From Thiohalomonas sp963783235 (lineage in GTDB: Bacteria > Pseudomonadota > Gammaproteobacteria > Thiohalomonadales > Thiohalomonadaceae), in assembly GCA_963783235.1 (NCBI GenBank), contig CAWAMN010000001.1, positions 1,302,001 through 1,366,000 of the forward strand: DNA of 64,000 nucleotides, read 5' to 3'. Of the stretch, positions 25,274 to 34,350 are shown one piece after another. The notes below the pieces were generated by a model, which worked only from the letters and a program-made list of their open reading frames with translations, had not been told where the DNA came from and did not search any database. A program made the position numbers and the translations under genes. Position 1 is the stretch's first letter; each line of letters opens with the position of its first letter.

Positions 25274-25530
25274 TAACCACAGAGAAAACAGAGATCACGG
25301 AGAACAGCGGTTGACCACGGGGGACACGGGGAGCACGGGGAACCCAAACTAATGCTCCAAAACTCGACCACACTGTCATTGCGAGGAACGCCTGGCAACA
25401 CTCGCAAAGGCAATTCAGGTGTATCTGATTCGGAACAGCGTTTTAGCTAAAGAATTCCCCGTGTACCCCGTGCTCCCCGTGGTTAACTAATTGCCCTTAT
25501 CTGTGACCTCCGTGTCCTCTGTGGTTTCAC
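25274..25530. repeat. Nested 9-base-period repeats between asd and leuB
   Basis: Two repeat types are nested. Outer pair, CACAGAG type: AACCACAGAGAAAACAGAG at 25276 and CCTCCGTGTCCTCTGTGG at about 25507. Inner pair, CACGGGG type: GACCACGGGGGACACGGGG at about 25314 and CCCCGTGTACCCCGTGCTCC at about 25459, each with three 9-base units. The inner loop of about 115 bases has no gene. So one repeat pair seems to have been placed inside another, or both grew by stepwise duplication. Confidence 0.85.
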
Positions 25531-25538
25531 ACAGAATT

Positions 25539-26618
25539 TCAGCCGCGCAGGGCGGCTACGACGGCATCGCCCATTTCGGCGGTGCCCACTTTCTCGAAAC
25601 CCTCGGTCCAGATGTCCGCCGTGCGCTTGCCCTGGTCGAGGACGGTGTTGACCGCCGCTTCGATGCGGTCGGCCATCTCCGATTCGTCGAGCGTGTAGCG
25701 CAGCATCATCGCCACCGAGAGAATGGTGGCGAGGGGATTGGCGAGGTTCTGGCCAGCAATATCCGGCGCCGAGCCATGGATCGGCTCGTACATGCCCTTG
25801 CCGTTCTCATCCAGCGAGGCCGACGGCAGCATGCCGATGGAGCCGGTCAGCATCGCGGCGGCATCGGAGAGGATATCGCCAAACATATTGGTGGTGACCA
25901 TCACGTCGAACTGCTTGGGCGCGCGCACCAGCTGCATCGCCGCATTATCGACGTACATGTGCGACAGTTCGATATCCGGATGCGCCTTCGCCTCCTCGAT
26001 CATCACCTCGCGCCACAGCTCGGTGCATTCCAGTACATTCGCCTTGTCCACCGAGCAGACGCGTTTGTCACGCTTCATGGCGATATCAAACGCCACCTTG
26101 CCGATGCGGCGGATCTCCGACTCGGCGTAGACCAGGGTGTTGTAACCCTGCTTCTCACCATTGTCGAGAGTACGCACACCCCGCGGCTGGCCGAAGTAGA
26201 TACCGCCGGTCAGCTCCCGGACAATCATGATATCCAGTCCGGAGACCACCTCGGGCTTCAGGGTCGAGGCCGAGGCGAGTTGCGGATAGAGCAGTGCCGG
26301 GCGCAGATTGGCGAACAGCCCCAGACCGGAGCGCAAACCCAGCAGCCCCTTCTCGGGGCGCACTTCGATGGGCAGCGACTCCCACTTGTAGCCACCGACC
26401 GCACCCAGCAGCACCGCATCGGCCGCCTTCGCCAGCTCCAGCGTCTCCTCAGGCAGCGGATGACCCTTGGCGTCGTAGGCCGTACCGCCGACCAGATCCT
26501 CTTCCGTCTCCACGTCCAGACCGAAATCCGAACACAGGACCTCGATAACCTTCACCGCCTCGGCGACGATCTCCTGACCGATACCGTCCCCGGGCAAAAC
26601 CGCAATCATTTTCGTCAT
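25539..26618 (-). CDS. leuB: 3-isopropylmalate dehydrogenase
   Basis: 359 residues from the ATG at 26618, with GAAGG 6-7 bases upstream. Oxidises and decarboxylates 3-isopropylmalate in leucine synthesis. AVLPGDGIGQEIVAEAVKV at the N-terminus, the substrate-binding loop TGGIYFGQPRG near 140, RVCSVDKANVLECTELWR near 190 with catalytic Lys, and metal-binding Asp in TTNMFGDILSDAAAMLTGS near 240. Isocitrate/isopropylmalate dehydrogenase family with the usual length. Downstream of leuD, 109 bases apart, the gap being a 9-base-period hairpin. Confidence 0.95.
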   Translation of the reverse strand: MTKMIAVLPGDGIGQEIVAEAVKVIEVLCSDFGLDVETEEDLVGGTAYDAKGHPLPEETLELAKAADAVLLGAVGGYKWESLPIEVRPEKGLLGLRSGLGLFANLRPALLYPQLASASTLKPEVVSGLDIMIVRELTGGIYFGQPRGVRTLDNGEKQGYNTLVYAESEIRRIGKVAFDIAMKRDKRVCSVDKANVLECTELWREVMIEEAKAHPDIELSHMYVDNAAMQLVRAPKQFDVMVTTNMFGDILSDAAAMLTGSIGMLPSASLDENGKGMYEPIHGSAPDIAGQNLANPLATILSVAMMLRYTLDESEMADRIEAAVNTVLDQGKRTADIWTEGFEKVGTAEMGDAVVAALRG

Positions 26619-26645
26619 GTTCAACCTTCGTCAAAAGCCAAAGCA

Positions 26646-26718
26646 AACCACGGGGGACACGGGGAGCACGGGGACTTCATATTTAATAATCCCCGTGTTC
26701 CCCGTGCTCCCCGTGGCT
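26646..26718. repeat. 9-base-period palindromic repeat between leuB and leuD
   Basis: Left units CCACGGGGG, ACACGGGGA, GCACGGGGA; loop CTTCATATTTAATAAT; right units CCCCGTGTT, CCCCGTGCT, CCCCGTGG. Nearly perfect hairpin of about 28 pairs, only 26 bases before the leuB start codon and 10 after the leuD stop. Confidence 0.88.
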
Positions 26719-26727
26719 CAAATCTTT

Positions 26728-27363
26728 TCAAAACAGCCAGGGCGCCTCGGCCTTGCGGCGCTCTTCGTAGGCGCGGATTTCGTCCACGTGCTGCAGGGTC
26801 AGGCCGATGTCGTCGAGGCCTTCCAGCAGGCAGTGCTTGCGGAAGGGGTCGACGTCGAACTCAATCGCCTCGCCCGAAGGCGTGGTGATGGTCTGGGCCG
26901 CCAAATCCACCGTCAGCTCATAGCCTTCATTCGCCTCGTTCTCCCGGAACAGCCTATCCACCGTATCTTCCGGCAGGACGATCGGGAGGATGCCGTTCTT
27001 GAAACAGTTGTTGAAGAAGATGTCGGCGAACGACGGAGCGATAATTACCCGGAAACCGTAATCCAGCAAGGCCCAGGGTGCATGTTCACGGCTCGAGCCG
27101 CAGCCGAAGTTCTGGCGCGCCAGAAGGACGCTCGCTCCCTTGTAGCGCGGCTGGTTGAGCACGAAGTCCGGGTTGATCGCACGCTTGGAGTTATCCATGC
27201 CCGGCTCGCCCTGATCCAGATAGCGCCACTCGTCAAACAGGTTCGGCCCGAAGCCCGTACGCTTGATCGACTTCAGAAACTGCTTGGGGATGATGGCGTC
27301 CGTATCGACGTTCGAGCGATCCAGCGGTGCCACAATCCCGGTCATCTTTTCAAATTTTTCCAT
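26728..27363 (-). CDS. leuD: 3-isopropylmalate dehydratase small subunit
   Basis: 211 residues from the ATG at 27363 (MEKFEKMTGIVAPLDRSNVD). Small aconitase-like swivel domain that pairs with LeuC to isomerise 2- to 3-isopropylmalate. Motifs VDTDAIIPKQFLKSIKRTGFG near 17, NFGCGSSREHAPWALLDYG near 75 and IAPSFADIFFNNCFKNGILP near 99 are family hallmarks. Normal length. The leuC-leuD gap (about 174 bases once leuC is read through its frameshift) is long for such a pair and consists almost entirely of repeats. Confidence 0.95.
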   Translation of the reverse strand: MEKFEKMTGIVAPLDRSNVDTDAIIPKQFLKSIKRTGFGPNLFDEWRYLDQGEPGMDNSKRAINPDFVLNQPRYKGASVLLARQNFGCGSSREHAPWALLDYGFRVIIAPSFADIFFNNCFKNGILPIVLPEDTVDRLFRENEANEGYELTVDLAAQTITTPSGEAIEFDVDPFRKHCLLEGLDDIGLTLQHVDEIRAYEERRKAEAPWLF

Positions 27364-27376
27364 CGTTAAAACCCTT

Positions 27377-27524
27377 GAAACCACAGAGAGCACAGAGAGC
27401 ACAGAGAACAGCTTTTAACCACGGGGAGCACGGGGACACGGGGATACTCTCAAAACGAAATTCTCCTCCGTCGCCTTCCCTTATCGATTTCAAATCCCCG
27501 TGCGCCCCGTGTCCCCCGTGGTTA
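27377..27524. repeat. 9-base-period repeats between leuD and leuC
   Basis: A CACAGAG-type run (CCACAGAGAGCACAGAGAGC at 27381) without a clear partner, then a CACGGGG-type run (CCACGGGGAGCACGGGGACA at 27419) with its inverted partner CCCCGTGCGCCCCGTGTCCC at 27497-27516. The loop contains CGAAATTCTCCTCCGTCGCC. Three bases of TTA from the right arm sit 13 bases from the true leuC stop. Confidence 0.85.
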
Positions 27525-27537
27525 GATCTGTGTTCGT

Positions 27538-28945
27538 TCAGTCCCAATCGCGGATATCGACAAAGTGGCCGGCGATGGCCGCGGCCGCTGCCATGGCGGG
27601 GCTGACCAAATGGGTGCGGCCCCCCTGCCCTTGCCGGCCCTCGAAGTTGCGGTTCGAGGTGGAGGCGCAGCGCTCGCCCGGCTCCAGCCGGTCGGCGTTC
27701 ATGGCCAGGCACATGGAGCAGCCGGGTTCTCGCCATTCGAAGCCGGCCTCGATGAAGATTCTGGTCGAGCCCCTCCTCTTCGGCCTGTTGCTTGACCAGG
27801 CCGGAGCCGGGCACGACCAGTGCCAGTTTGACCGAATCGGCCTTTTTGCGCCCCTTGGCAATCGCCGCCGCCTCGCGCAGGTCTTCGATCCGCGAGTTGG
27901 TGCAGGAGCCGATAAAGGCCTTGTTGATGGCGATGTCGGTGATCGGGGTGTTGGCCTCCAGGCCCATATACTCCAGGGCGCGGCGCATGCCGCCCGCCTT
28001 TACCTCGTCGGACTCCCCGGCCGGGTCCGGCACTTTGGCATCCACGCCCACAACCATTTCCGGAGAGGTACCCCAGGTGACCTGTGGGGCGATTTGCGTG
28101 GCATCGATGCGCACCACGCAGTCGAACTCGCCATCGTCGTCGGACTTTAGGTCGCTCCAGGCGGCAACGGCCTGATCCCACACGTCGGCCTTCGGCGCGT
28201 AGGGGCGCCCCTTTACGTAGTCGATCGTCTTCTCATCCACCGCGACCATGCCGGCGCGGGCACCCGCCTCGATGGCCATGTTGCAGACGGTCATCCGCCC
28301 TTCCACCGAGAGGTTGCGGATCGCCTCGCCGCCGAACTCGATGGCGTAACCGGTCCCTCCGGCCGTGCCCACCTCTCCGATAATGGCCAGCACGATATCC
28401 TTGGCGGTGACCCCGGGGCCTACCTTTCCGTCGACCGACACGAGCATGTTCCTGGACTTTTTCTGCACCAGGCAGCCGGTGGCGAGCACATGCTCCACCT
28501 CCGAGGTCCCGATGCCGTGGGCCAGGGCCCCGAAGGCGCCGTGGGTCGAGGTATGCGAATCGCCGCAGACCACGGTCATGCCCGGCAGGGTCGCCCCCTC
28601 TTCCGGGCCGATGACATGCACGATGCCCTGGCGAACGTCGCCCATGGGAAAATAGGTGATGCCGAACTCGGCCACGTTCGCATCGAGTGTCTCCACCTGC
28701 GTACGGGAGACGGGATCCTCGATGCCGCGGCTGCGATCGGTGGTCGGCACATTGTGGTCCGGCGTAGCCAGGACCGTATCGGTCCGCCACGGTTTGCGAC
28801 CGGCCAGTCGCAGACCCTCGAACGCCTGCGGCGAGGTCACTTCGTGGACGAGGTGACGATCGATATAGATGACTGAGGTCCCGTCTTCGCCGGTGCGAAC
28901 GACGTGGGCATCCCAGAGCTTGTCGTAAAGAGTCTTTCCAGCCAT
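27538..28945 (-). pseudogene. leuC: 3-isopropylmalate dehydratase large subunit, one frameshift
   Basis: Aconitase-family large subunit needed with LeuD for leucine synthesis. From MAGKTLYDKLWDAH the frame is intact for about 395 residues: CGDSHTSTHGAFGALAHGIG near 128 and the cluster ligand GSCTNSRIEDLREAAAIAKG near 347. At 27759-27760 one extra base (AGATT for AGAT on the plus strand) shifts EEEGLDQ into a wrong frame. The correct C-terminus continues in another frame: IFIEAGFEWREPGCSMCLAMN with the two remaining cluster Cys, to FVDIRDWD and a TGA at 27538. If read in one frame the product would end in 130 unrelated residues. Sequence error or a true recent mutation; otherwise the gene looks normal and has a good GAAGG ribosome site. 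Confidence 0.9.
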
Positions 28946-29170
28946 TTCGCCTTCTCAGGAGATCGCTTCTTGGTGGCGCACCGCCACGGGGTACCCATGG
29001 TAAACGCGCGACCATTGATTACTCAAATTCATATTTTTCATGTATCGTATACCCAAAAGGAATATAACCTCACGACAAAGGGGCGGAGAATGCCGGAGAC
29101 GAGGGGCAAACACTCTGTGAAACAGCGCCCTTCATCCGTTTTCAGCCCAAAGACGATTGGTAACCTTTTC

Positions 29171-30070
29171 GTGGACATTCCCAACCTGCAAGCGTTCCTC
29201 GCCGTGGCCGACTCAGGCTCCTTCTCGGGCGCCGCCGCCCTCCTTCACATCACCCAGCCCGCGGTCAGCAAGCGCGTCGCGGCACTCGAGGAGGAGATGG
29301 CCACGGCACTTTTCGACCGCATCGGGCGCCGTGTCGCCCTGACCGAGGCGGGTAGCGCCCTGCTCCCGAACGCCCGGGAGGTCCTCAAAGCGGTTGAAAA
29401 TGGTCGCCGGGCGGTAGCCAATCTCTCCGGAACAGTCGCCGGGCGACTCAGGATCGGCACCAGCCACCATATCGGCCTGCATCGCCTACCGCCCGTACTG
29501 CGTCGTTTCCATGCCCGCTACCCGGAGGTCAGGCTCGATATCCGCTTCATGGATTCCGAACAGGCCTGCCGGGCGGTGGAGACGGGAGAGCTGGAGTTGG
29601 CCGTCGTAACCCTGCCGTTAGCACCGGCTCCCGGCCTAATTGCACGCACCGTCTGGAATGACCCGCTGGCGATCGCCGCAGGCACCGATCACCCGTTGGC
29701 CGCTTTGCCAACAGCCACTCCGGCCGATTTGGCCGCTCACCCGGCGGTACTGCCTTCCCGCGGGACCTACACCCGACAGACGGTCAAGAACGCCTTGTTG
29801 CCGCTGGGGCTGGAACTCAATGTCGAATTCTCGACCAACTACCTTGAGACCATCCGTATGCTGATCAGCGTCGGGTTGGGCTGGAGTGTACTCCCCGCGA
29901 CCATGCTCGGTAGTGACCTGGTCACGATTGAGATCCCCGAGTTGAAACTGGAGCGCCGCCTGGGGGTGGTCAGACACCGGGTACGGACCCTCTCCAACGC
30001 CGCCAGCGCCTTCGAGGCCGAATTGGAGAGCGAGGCCGGCACTCTCATTGAAAAACGAAGATTTTCCTGA
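29171..30070 (+). CDS. LysR-type regulator divergent from leuC
   Basis: 299 residues from a GTG at 29171, chosen because the helix-turn-helix begins at once (VDIPNLQAFLAVADSGSFSG, then ALLHITQPAVSKRVAALE). An ATG at 29090 would add 27 residues unlike the family. Substrate-binding domain from about 90 (GRLRIGTSHHIGLHRLPPVL). It faces leuC across 225 bases, and an A/T-rich stretch at about 29020-29070 is the likely control region. In P. aeruginosa, as I recall, a LysR gene also borders leuC, so control of leuCDB or sensing of a leucine-pathway intermediate is a reasonable guess, not shown. Confidence 0.85.
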   Translation: MDIPNLQAFLAVADSGSFSGAAALLHITQPAVSKRVAALEEEMATALFDRIGRRVALTEAGSALLPNAREVLKAVENGRRAVANLSGTVAGRLRIGTSHHIGLHRLPPVLRRFHARYPEVRLDIRFMDSEQACRAVETGELELAVVTLPLAPAPGLIARTVWNDPLAIAAGTDHPLAALPTATPADLAAHPAVLPSRGTYTRQTVKNALLPLGLELNVEFSTNYLETIRMLISVGLGWSVLPATMLGSDLVTIEIPELKLERRLGVVRHRVRTLSNAASAFEAELESEAGTLIEKRRFS

Positions 30071-30170
30071 ATCGCAGAGGAGGTTTCGGGTTCGGGGGAT
30101 CGGCGCAAAGGGTTTACGCCGGTAATTCCCGAATAACTCCACTCCCCACACCCCACCCATTTCCGGAGAA

Positions 30171-30845
30171 TCAGAGCTCGCTCCACATGCGCATCAGATT
30201 GATATAGGAGTGATCGACGGCATCGCACTCGGGGGAGCCCGGTTCGCGCTTGAGGAGACTCTCCCGCGCCTGGCTGAGGTTGTAGAGGAGCTCGCGTTTT
30301 TCGGGGTCACGCACCAGGCTCTGGATCCAGAGGACCGCCACCAGCCGCTCCCCCGCGGTCACCTCTTCCACCCGGTGCAGGGTGCCGGAAGGATAGATGA
30401 CCGCATCCCCGGCATCGAGCTTGGTGCGCTGCTCGCCAAAGGGAGTGCGGATCACCAGATCACCCCCTTCGTATTCCTCGGGACCACTCAAGGCGATGGT
30501 GCAGGAAACATCGGTGCGGTAGCGGCCATTGTCCGGTCCCATGATGGGGTCATCGATATGGTCGCCGTAGTGCATTCCCGGGGTGTAGCGCGCAATGATC
30601 GGCGTGGCCACCCGATGCGGAAGCGCACCATTGCGAAAGACAGCGCTCCGGTAAAGACTGCCCACCAGCGCGCGGCTCAGAGCATCACGGACCTCCGATC
30701 CCCGATCCAGTTCCAGGTTATTCTTGACCTTCTCGGCAGCCATGCCGGCAGTGAGTTTGCCATCGACGAAGCGGGCATTGGCAACGGCGTTCGCGATCGT
30801 TTTCAGTTCTTGCGGCGAGAGCACGCCCGGGATCTTAAGCAGCAT
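30171..30845 (-). CDS. Fe(II)/2-oxoglutarate dioxygenase, PiuC/PKHD type
   Basis: 224 residues from the ATG at 30845, with GAGGTGA 5 bases upstream; ten further codons upstream do not match the family. Jelly-roll prolyl-4-hydroxylase-like protein. Iron ligands: His and Asp in MHYGDHIDDPIMG (about 96-100) and the distal His in YPSGTLHRVEEVTAGERLVA (about 160), with Arg for 2-oxoglutarate ten residues on. C-terminal LYNLSQARESLLKREPGSPE is typical. Related genes (piuC, ybiX) lie beside TonB siderophore receptors; none is adjacent here. Substrate unknown. Confidence 0.88.
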   Translation of the reverse strand: MLLKIPGVLSPQELKTIANAVANARFVDGKLTAGMAAEKVKNNLELDRGSEVRDALSRALVGSLYRSAVFRNGALPHRVATPIIARYTPGMHYGDHIDDPIMGPDNGRYRTDVSCTIALSGPEEYEGGDLVIRTPFGEQRTKLDAGDAVIYPSGTLHRVEEVTAGERLVAVLWIQSLVRDPEKRELLYNLSQARESLLKREPGSPECDAVDHSYINLMRMWSEL

Positions 30846-30930
30846 GTAGTCACCTCTTCTGCGTTTTGCGGCCATGATAACTCAGGGGCGCACTCAAACC
30901 ACCGACAGCAGCAGAGACCGGCAACGGCTT

Positions 30931-31026
30931 AAACCACGGAGGCACGGGGAAGAAATACAACACAGGTGTGCCCGCGGTTGGCCCTTTTTGTTTCTCTGGT
31001 GGTTGCAATAACGGTGGTTGCAATAA
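30931..31026. repeat. Half 9-base repeat and a 15-bp tandem duplication
   Basis: At 30933-30952 stands a single arm (AACCACGGAGGCACGGGGAA) without a clear partner. At 30998-31026 the 14 bases GGTGGTTGCAATAA occur twice, 15 bases apart (30998-31011 and 31013-31026), just ahead of the small gene at 31053. The direct repeat could be a regulatory binding pair or a simple slippage product. Confidence 0.6.
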
Positions 31027-31052
31027 GTCAGTAGGGCTACCATTCGGTTCCT

Positions 31053-31589
31053 ATGCGTCCAATCAATGACACGCCGCAAAATCTTCTGGGTCGCTGGTAT
31101 GCCGATCCGCTGGAGCGAAATGCCGCACATCGGTTATTGAAGCGGGCCGATAGTCGTCGCGTGCGGTGCGCCCGCCGCGGGGCGCCGTGTCGGGTATGCG
31201 ATCTAATGCGGCTTGTGGCCGGTTTTTGGCTGGGGCTCGATACCGAGGGAGCGTACGAGCGGCTGTGGGCGGACGCCAGCGCCCCCATCCACAGTCGTAT
31301 CCTCACCCGGCAAATCTATGGACAGCTCCTGATGAGCCGGCGGCTCACCGGTGCCCACGAACACCTGACGGCGGCTTTCGCTGCGGCCAGTGATCTTTTC
31401 ACACCGGGAGACTACTTCACGGTCATGCATCGCAATGCCATCCTCCGCCACCTGCCCCTGTCCAAACAGCCCCTTCCGCCGCTCGGTTTGAAACAGCTCC
31501 TGGACACAGCCAGAGTCGCTGCCGAACTGCAGCGTAGCGCCCCGTCACGGCGAACCTACTTCTTTGATCGCAAGGATACTTTCGGGTAA
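31053..31589 (+). CDS. Conserved-looking protein of unknown function
   Basis: 178 residues, no family recognised. It is basic at the N-terminus (LLKRADSRRVRCARRGAPCR) with three cysteines in a CARRGAPCRVC cluster near 39-49 that might hold a metal. The rest looks helical (LVAGFWLGLDTEGAYERLW, LTRQIYGQLLMSRRLTGAHE) with no membrane segment. Codon use and the absence of frame breaks suggest a real gene, but the opposite strand also has open frames here. Start at 31053 not well supported by a ribosome site. Flanked by PiuC-like and MFS genes, both on the other strand. Confidence 0.6.
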   Translation: MRPINDTPQNLLGRWYADPLERNAAHRLLKRADSRRVRCARRGAPCRVCDLMRLVAGFWLGLDTEGAYERLWADASAPIHSRILTRQIYGQLLMSRRLTGAHEHLTAAFAAASDLFTPGDYFTVMHRNAILRHLPLSKQPLPPLGLKQLLDTARVAAELQRSAPSRRTYFFDRKDTFG

Positions 31590-31598
31590 GTGTGGAAT

Positions 31599-31850
31599 TA
31601 ACCACGGGGGACAGGGGGAGCAATGGGGATATCCACGAGCCGTAGGATGGGGTGGGCTCCGCGAACGCCATCAGAATCAGGAGCCAATCCGACTCGTCGA
31701 AATGATGGTGTTCGTTTAACTCACCCCACCCTGCGAACGCATTCTTTTTGTCCCCGCCGTAGCCTCCCTTGGTTTCTTATAACACCGTAGGATCCCCGTG
31801 CACCCCGTGGTTTTCCTTTCTCAGTGCACTCTGTGTGCTCTGTGGCTGGA
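31599..31850. repeat. Mixed intergenic repeats between the 31053 gene and the MFS gene
   Basis: Outer arms of the 9-base class: AACCACGGGGGACAGGGGGA at 31600-31619 facing CCCCGTGCACCCCGTGG at about 31794, with a CACAGAG-type half (ACTCTGTGTGCTCTGTGG) at about 31828. Inside is another common bacterial repeat: CGTAGGATGGGGTG (31641-31654) facing CACCCCACCCTGCG (31722-31735). No gene in this stretch. Confidence 0.75.
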
Positions 31851-31861
31851 CAATCAACGGT

Positions 31862-33010
31862 TCAACGCTCCCGAACCCAGCCCCAGGCGATCAGGGTGGC
31901 CAGTAGGCTGAGGCCAGCGGCGATGTAGTAGGTGGCTTCGGGGCTGATGCCATCCCACACCCAGCCGCTGTAGAGCGAACCGATTGCGCCGCCGGCGCCA
32001 AAGCTAAGGCTGCTGTAGAGGGCCTGTCCGCGTCCTTGATGACGGCCGGTGAAAAACTGGTGGAAAAAGGCGATGGCGACCGCATGGAAGATCGCAAAGC
32101 TGGCCGCGTGCAGGGTCTGGGCGAAGAGCATCACCGGCAGGTTTTCGGGAATCGCTCCGATGAGCCACCAGCGCAGAGTAGTCAGCACCAGAGCGGCGAT
32201 CAGCAGCGCCCGCAAGCCAAAATGGGGCACCAGACGGTGCATCGCCAGAAATATCCCCACCTCGGCGAGCACCCCCAAGGCCCAGAGCTGCCCAATCAGA
32301 GCTCGTCCGTAGCCATAGTCCTCCATATAGATGGTGAAGAAGGTGTAATAGGGACCATGGCTCGCCTGCATCAGGAAGCAGACCACCAGCAGTGCGATAA
32401 CCTCCGGTCGCCGCAAGACCTTCAGAATTGATCCTTCGCCACCATCCCCGGGCGCCGCCCCACGTTCGGGGACACTCAGGGTCGACAGCCAAATGCCCGC
32501 GAACAGCAGTAGAAGCACGGGCGGGAGGATATCCGGCTCCCGGACCTCCATGGCGGCCCCGAGGCCGGCGACCGTGGCGATGAAACCGACCGAGCCCCAC
32601 AGACGGATGATGCTGTAGCGATGGGTATCCCGGCCAAGATGGCTGAGCGTGGTCGCCTCGAACTGTGGCAGTGCGGCATTCCAGAAGAAGCTGAACAGCA
32701 ACATCACCGCTGCCAGGGGCCAGAAGCCTTCGGCGAAAAAGACCCCGATAAAGGTCACCAGGGCCAACAGAGAGCCGAGACGGACGATGGCCATGCGCCG
32801 CCCGGTGTGGTCGGCTATCCAGCCCCAAACGTTCGGCGAGATGATCTTGGTGGCCATCAGCACCGCCATCAGCTGCCCAATCTGGACCGAGCCGTAGCCC
32901 AGGTGCTTCAGATAGAGCGACCAGTAGGGCACAAGCACGCCGAGCGTGGCGAAATAGAAGAAGTAGAAACCTGACAGACGCCAGTAGGGTACGGATGGAA
33001 CGGGATTCAT
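31862..33010 (-). CDS. MFS transporter, HcaT/MFS_1-like
   Basis: 382 residues with about twelve membrane helices in two six-helix halves. N-terminal YWRLSGFYFFYFATLGVLVP, the loop GWIADHTGRRMAIVRLGSL between helices 2 and 3 (the family A motif), FFWNAALPQFEATTLSHLG in helix 4-5, and a second half starting near 200 (RPEVIALLVVCFLMQASHG). This is the 3-phenylpropionate permease-like (HcaT) group, whose members often have unknown substrates. Inner membrane. Next to aroC on the same strand, 23 bases apart, so possibly cotranscribed; a link to aromatic metabolism is only a suggestion. Confidence 0.85.
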   Translation of the reverse strand: MNPVPSVPYWRLSGFYFFYFATLGVLVPYWSLYLKHLGYGSVQIGQLMAVLMATKIISPNVWGWIADHTGRRMAIVRLGSLLALVTFIGVFFAEGFWPLAAVMLLFSFFWNAALPQFEATTLSHLGRDTHRYSIIRLWGSVGFIATVAGLGAAMEVREPDILPPVLLLLFAGIWLSTLSVPERGAAPGDGGEGSILKVLRRPEVIALLVVCFLMQASHGPYYTFFTIYMEDYGYGRALIGQLWALGVLAEVGIFLAMHRLVPHFGLRALLIAALVLTTLRWWLIGAIPENLPVMLFAQTLHAASFAIFHAVAIAFFHQFFTGRHQGRGQALYSSLSFGAGGAIGSLYSGWVWDGISPEATYYIAAGLSLLATLIAWGWVRER

Positions 33011-33033
33011 AACCGCGGCCGGCGCGCGCCGGC

Positions 33034-34134
33034 CTAGTCTGCAGATTTGACGGGAACCAAAGGCGTGCCCGACTGCACGTCGGCATTCTGCGCACGGTGC
33101 CTGAGCAGGTGGTCCATCAATACAATGGCGGTCATCGCTTCGGCGATGGGGACCGCCCGAATGCCGACGCAGGGATCGTGGCGTCCCCTGGTGACCACCT
33201 CGACAGGATTGCCGGCCCGATCGATGCTGGCACCGGGCACACGGATACTGGAGGTCGGCTTGAGGGCAATCGAAGCCACGATGTCCTGCCCGGTGGAGAT
33301 GCCCCCCAACACGCCGCCGGCGTGGTTACCGACAAAACCGCCCGGGGTAATGGCATCACGGTGTTCGCTGCCCTTTTGTTCGACGCTGGCGAAACCGGCA
33401 CCGATCTCGACACCCTTGACGGCATTGATGCTCATCAGGGCGTGGGCCAAATCGGCATCCAGACGGTCAAAGACCGGTTCGCCGAGTCCCACCGGAATCC
33501 CCTGGGCCACCACATTGACGCGAGCCCCGACCGAATCCCCCTCCTTTCGAAGGGCATCCATATAGGCCTCGAGTTCGGGCACCCGATCGGCCTCCGGGAA
33601 GAAGAAGGGATTGTCCTCCACGACTTCCCAGTCGTGCCGCTCGGCACAGATGGGTCCGAGTTGGGCCAGATAACCGCGGATCTGGACGCCTTTTGAGGCC
33701 AGGTATTTTTTGGCGATGGCACCGGCCGCCACGCGCATGGCGGTTTCCCGGGCCGACGAGCGCCCGCCACCCCGATAATCACGGAGACCGTATTTCTGCT
33801 GATAGGTGTAATCGGCATGGCCCGGACGGAACTTTTCGGCGATCTCCGAGTAATCCTTGGAGCGCTGATCCTGATTCTCAATCAGTAAGCCGATGGGCGT
33901 ACCGGTCGTAATTCCCTCGAATACGCCCGAGAGGATCCGCACCTGATCGGGTTCACGGCGCTGGGTCGTATGCCGCGTCTTGCCCGGACGGCGCCTATCC
34001 AGGTCGTCCTGAAGGTCCGCCTGACTGAGTTCCAGCCCCGGTGGACAGCCGTCCACCACACAGCCGATGGCCGGGCCATGGGACTCACCAAAGCTCGTGA
34101 CGGTAAACAGTTTGCCGATGCTATTTCCTGACAT
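33034..34134 (-). CDS. aroC: Chorismate synthase
   Basis: 366 residues. Last step of the shikimate pathway: EPSP to chorismate with reduced FMN. N-terminal GNSIGKLFTVTSFGESHGPA with the first conserved His, FRPGHADYTYQQKYGLRDYR near 103, GGGRSSARETAMRVAAGAIA near 124, and GVLGGISTGQDIVASIALKP near 280. Length typical. Not next to prmB here, though the two are often neighbours; prmB lies 5 kb away on the same strand, with the pyruvyl-transferase pair, repeats and hemN between. Confidence 0.96.
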   Translation of the reverse strand: MSGNSIGKLFTVTSFGESHGPAIGCVVDGCPPGLELSQADLQDDLDRRRPGKTRHTTQRREPDQVRILSGVFEGITTGTPIGLLIENQDQRSKDYSEIAEKFRPGHADYTYQQKYGLRDYRGGGRSSARETAMRVAAGAIAKKYLASKGVQIRGYLAQLGPICAERHDWEVVEDNPFFFPEADRVPELEAYMDALRKEGDSVGARVNVVAQGIPVGLGEPVFDRLDADLAHALMSINAVKGVEIGAGFASVEQKGSEHRDAITPGGFVGNHAGGVLGGISTGQDIVASIALKPTSSIRVPGASIDRAGNPVEVVTRGRHDPCVGIRAVPIAEAMTAIVLMDHLLRHRAQNADVQSGTPLVPVKSAD

Positions 34135-34350
34135 GGCGCGTATTGTAGCGATTTAATCCGACGACGTCCCCCTGCCTCGTACTTTCCGTCGTAAACGGCG
34201 CCCGATGCGCATCGGCCGATGTTACGAAAGTGCGCTTCACTCCTTTTCCCGGTTCCAAACGCCGCCTGCCTCAGGCGAGGCACGATCATGAACTTCTCCG
34301 GTAAGAAGCCGTAAACGGCTATCTTTGCGGTGGGAGCGCAGGGAGGCGGC

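Noticed and set aside
25274..25530. Short tandem repeats as a CRISPR array
   Set aside because: Units are 9 bases with no unique spacers of even length and no cas genes nearby; they are palindromic intergenic repeats.
27350..27750. LeuC with a 130-residue novel C-terminal domain
   Set aside because: The tail is out-of-frame reading through repeats; the family C-terminus is intact in another frame.
28904..29170. A longer start for the LysR gene, overlapping the leuC start
   Set aside because: The extra N-terminal residues are unlike LysR regulators, which begin directly with the helix-turn-helix; the GTG at 29171 fits.
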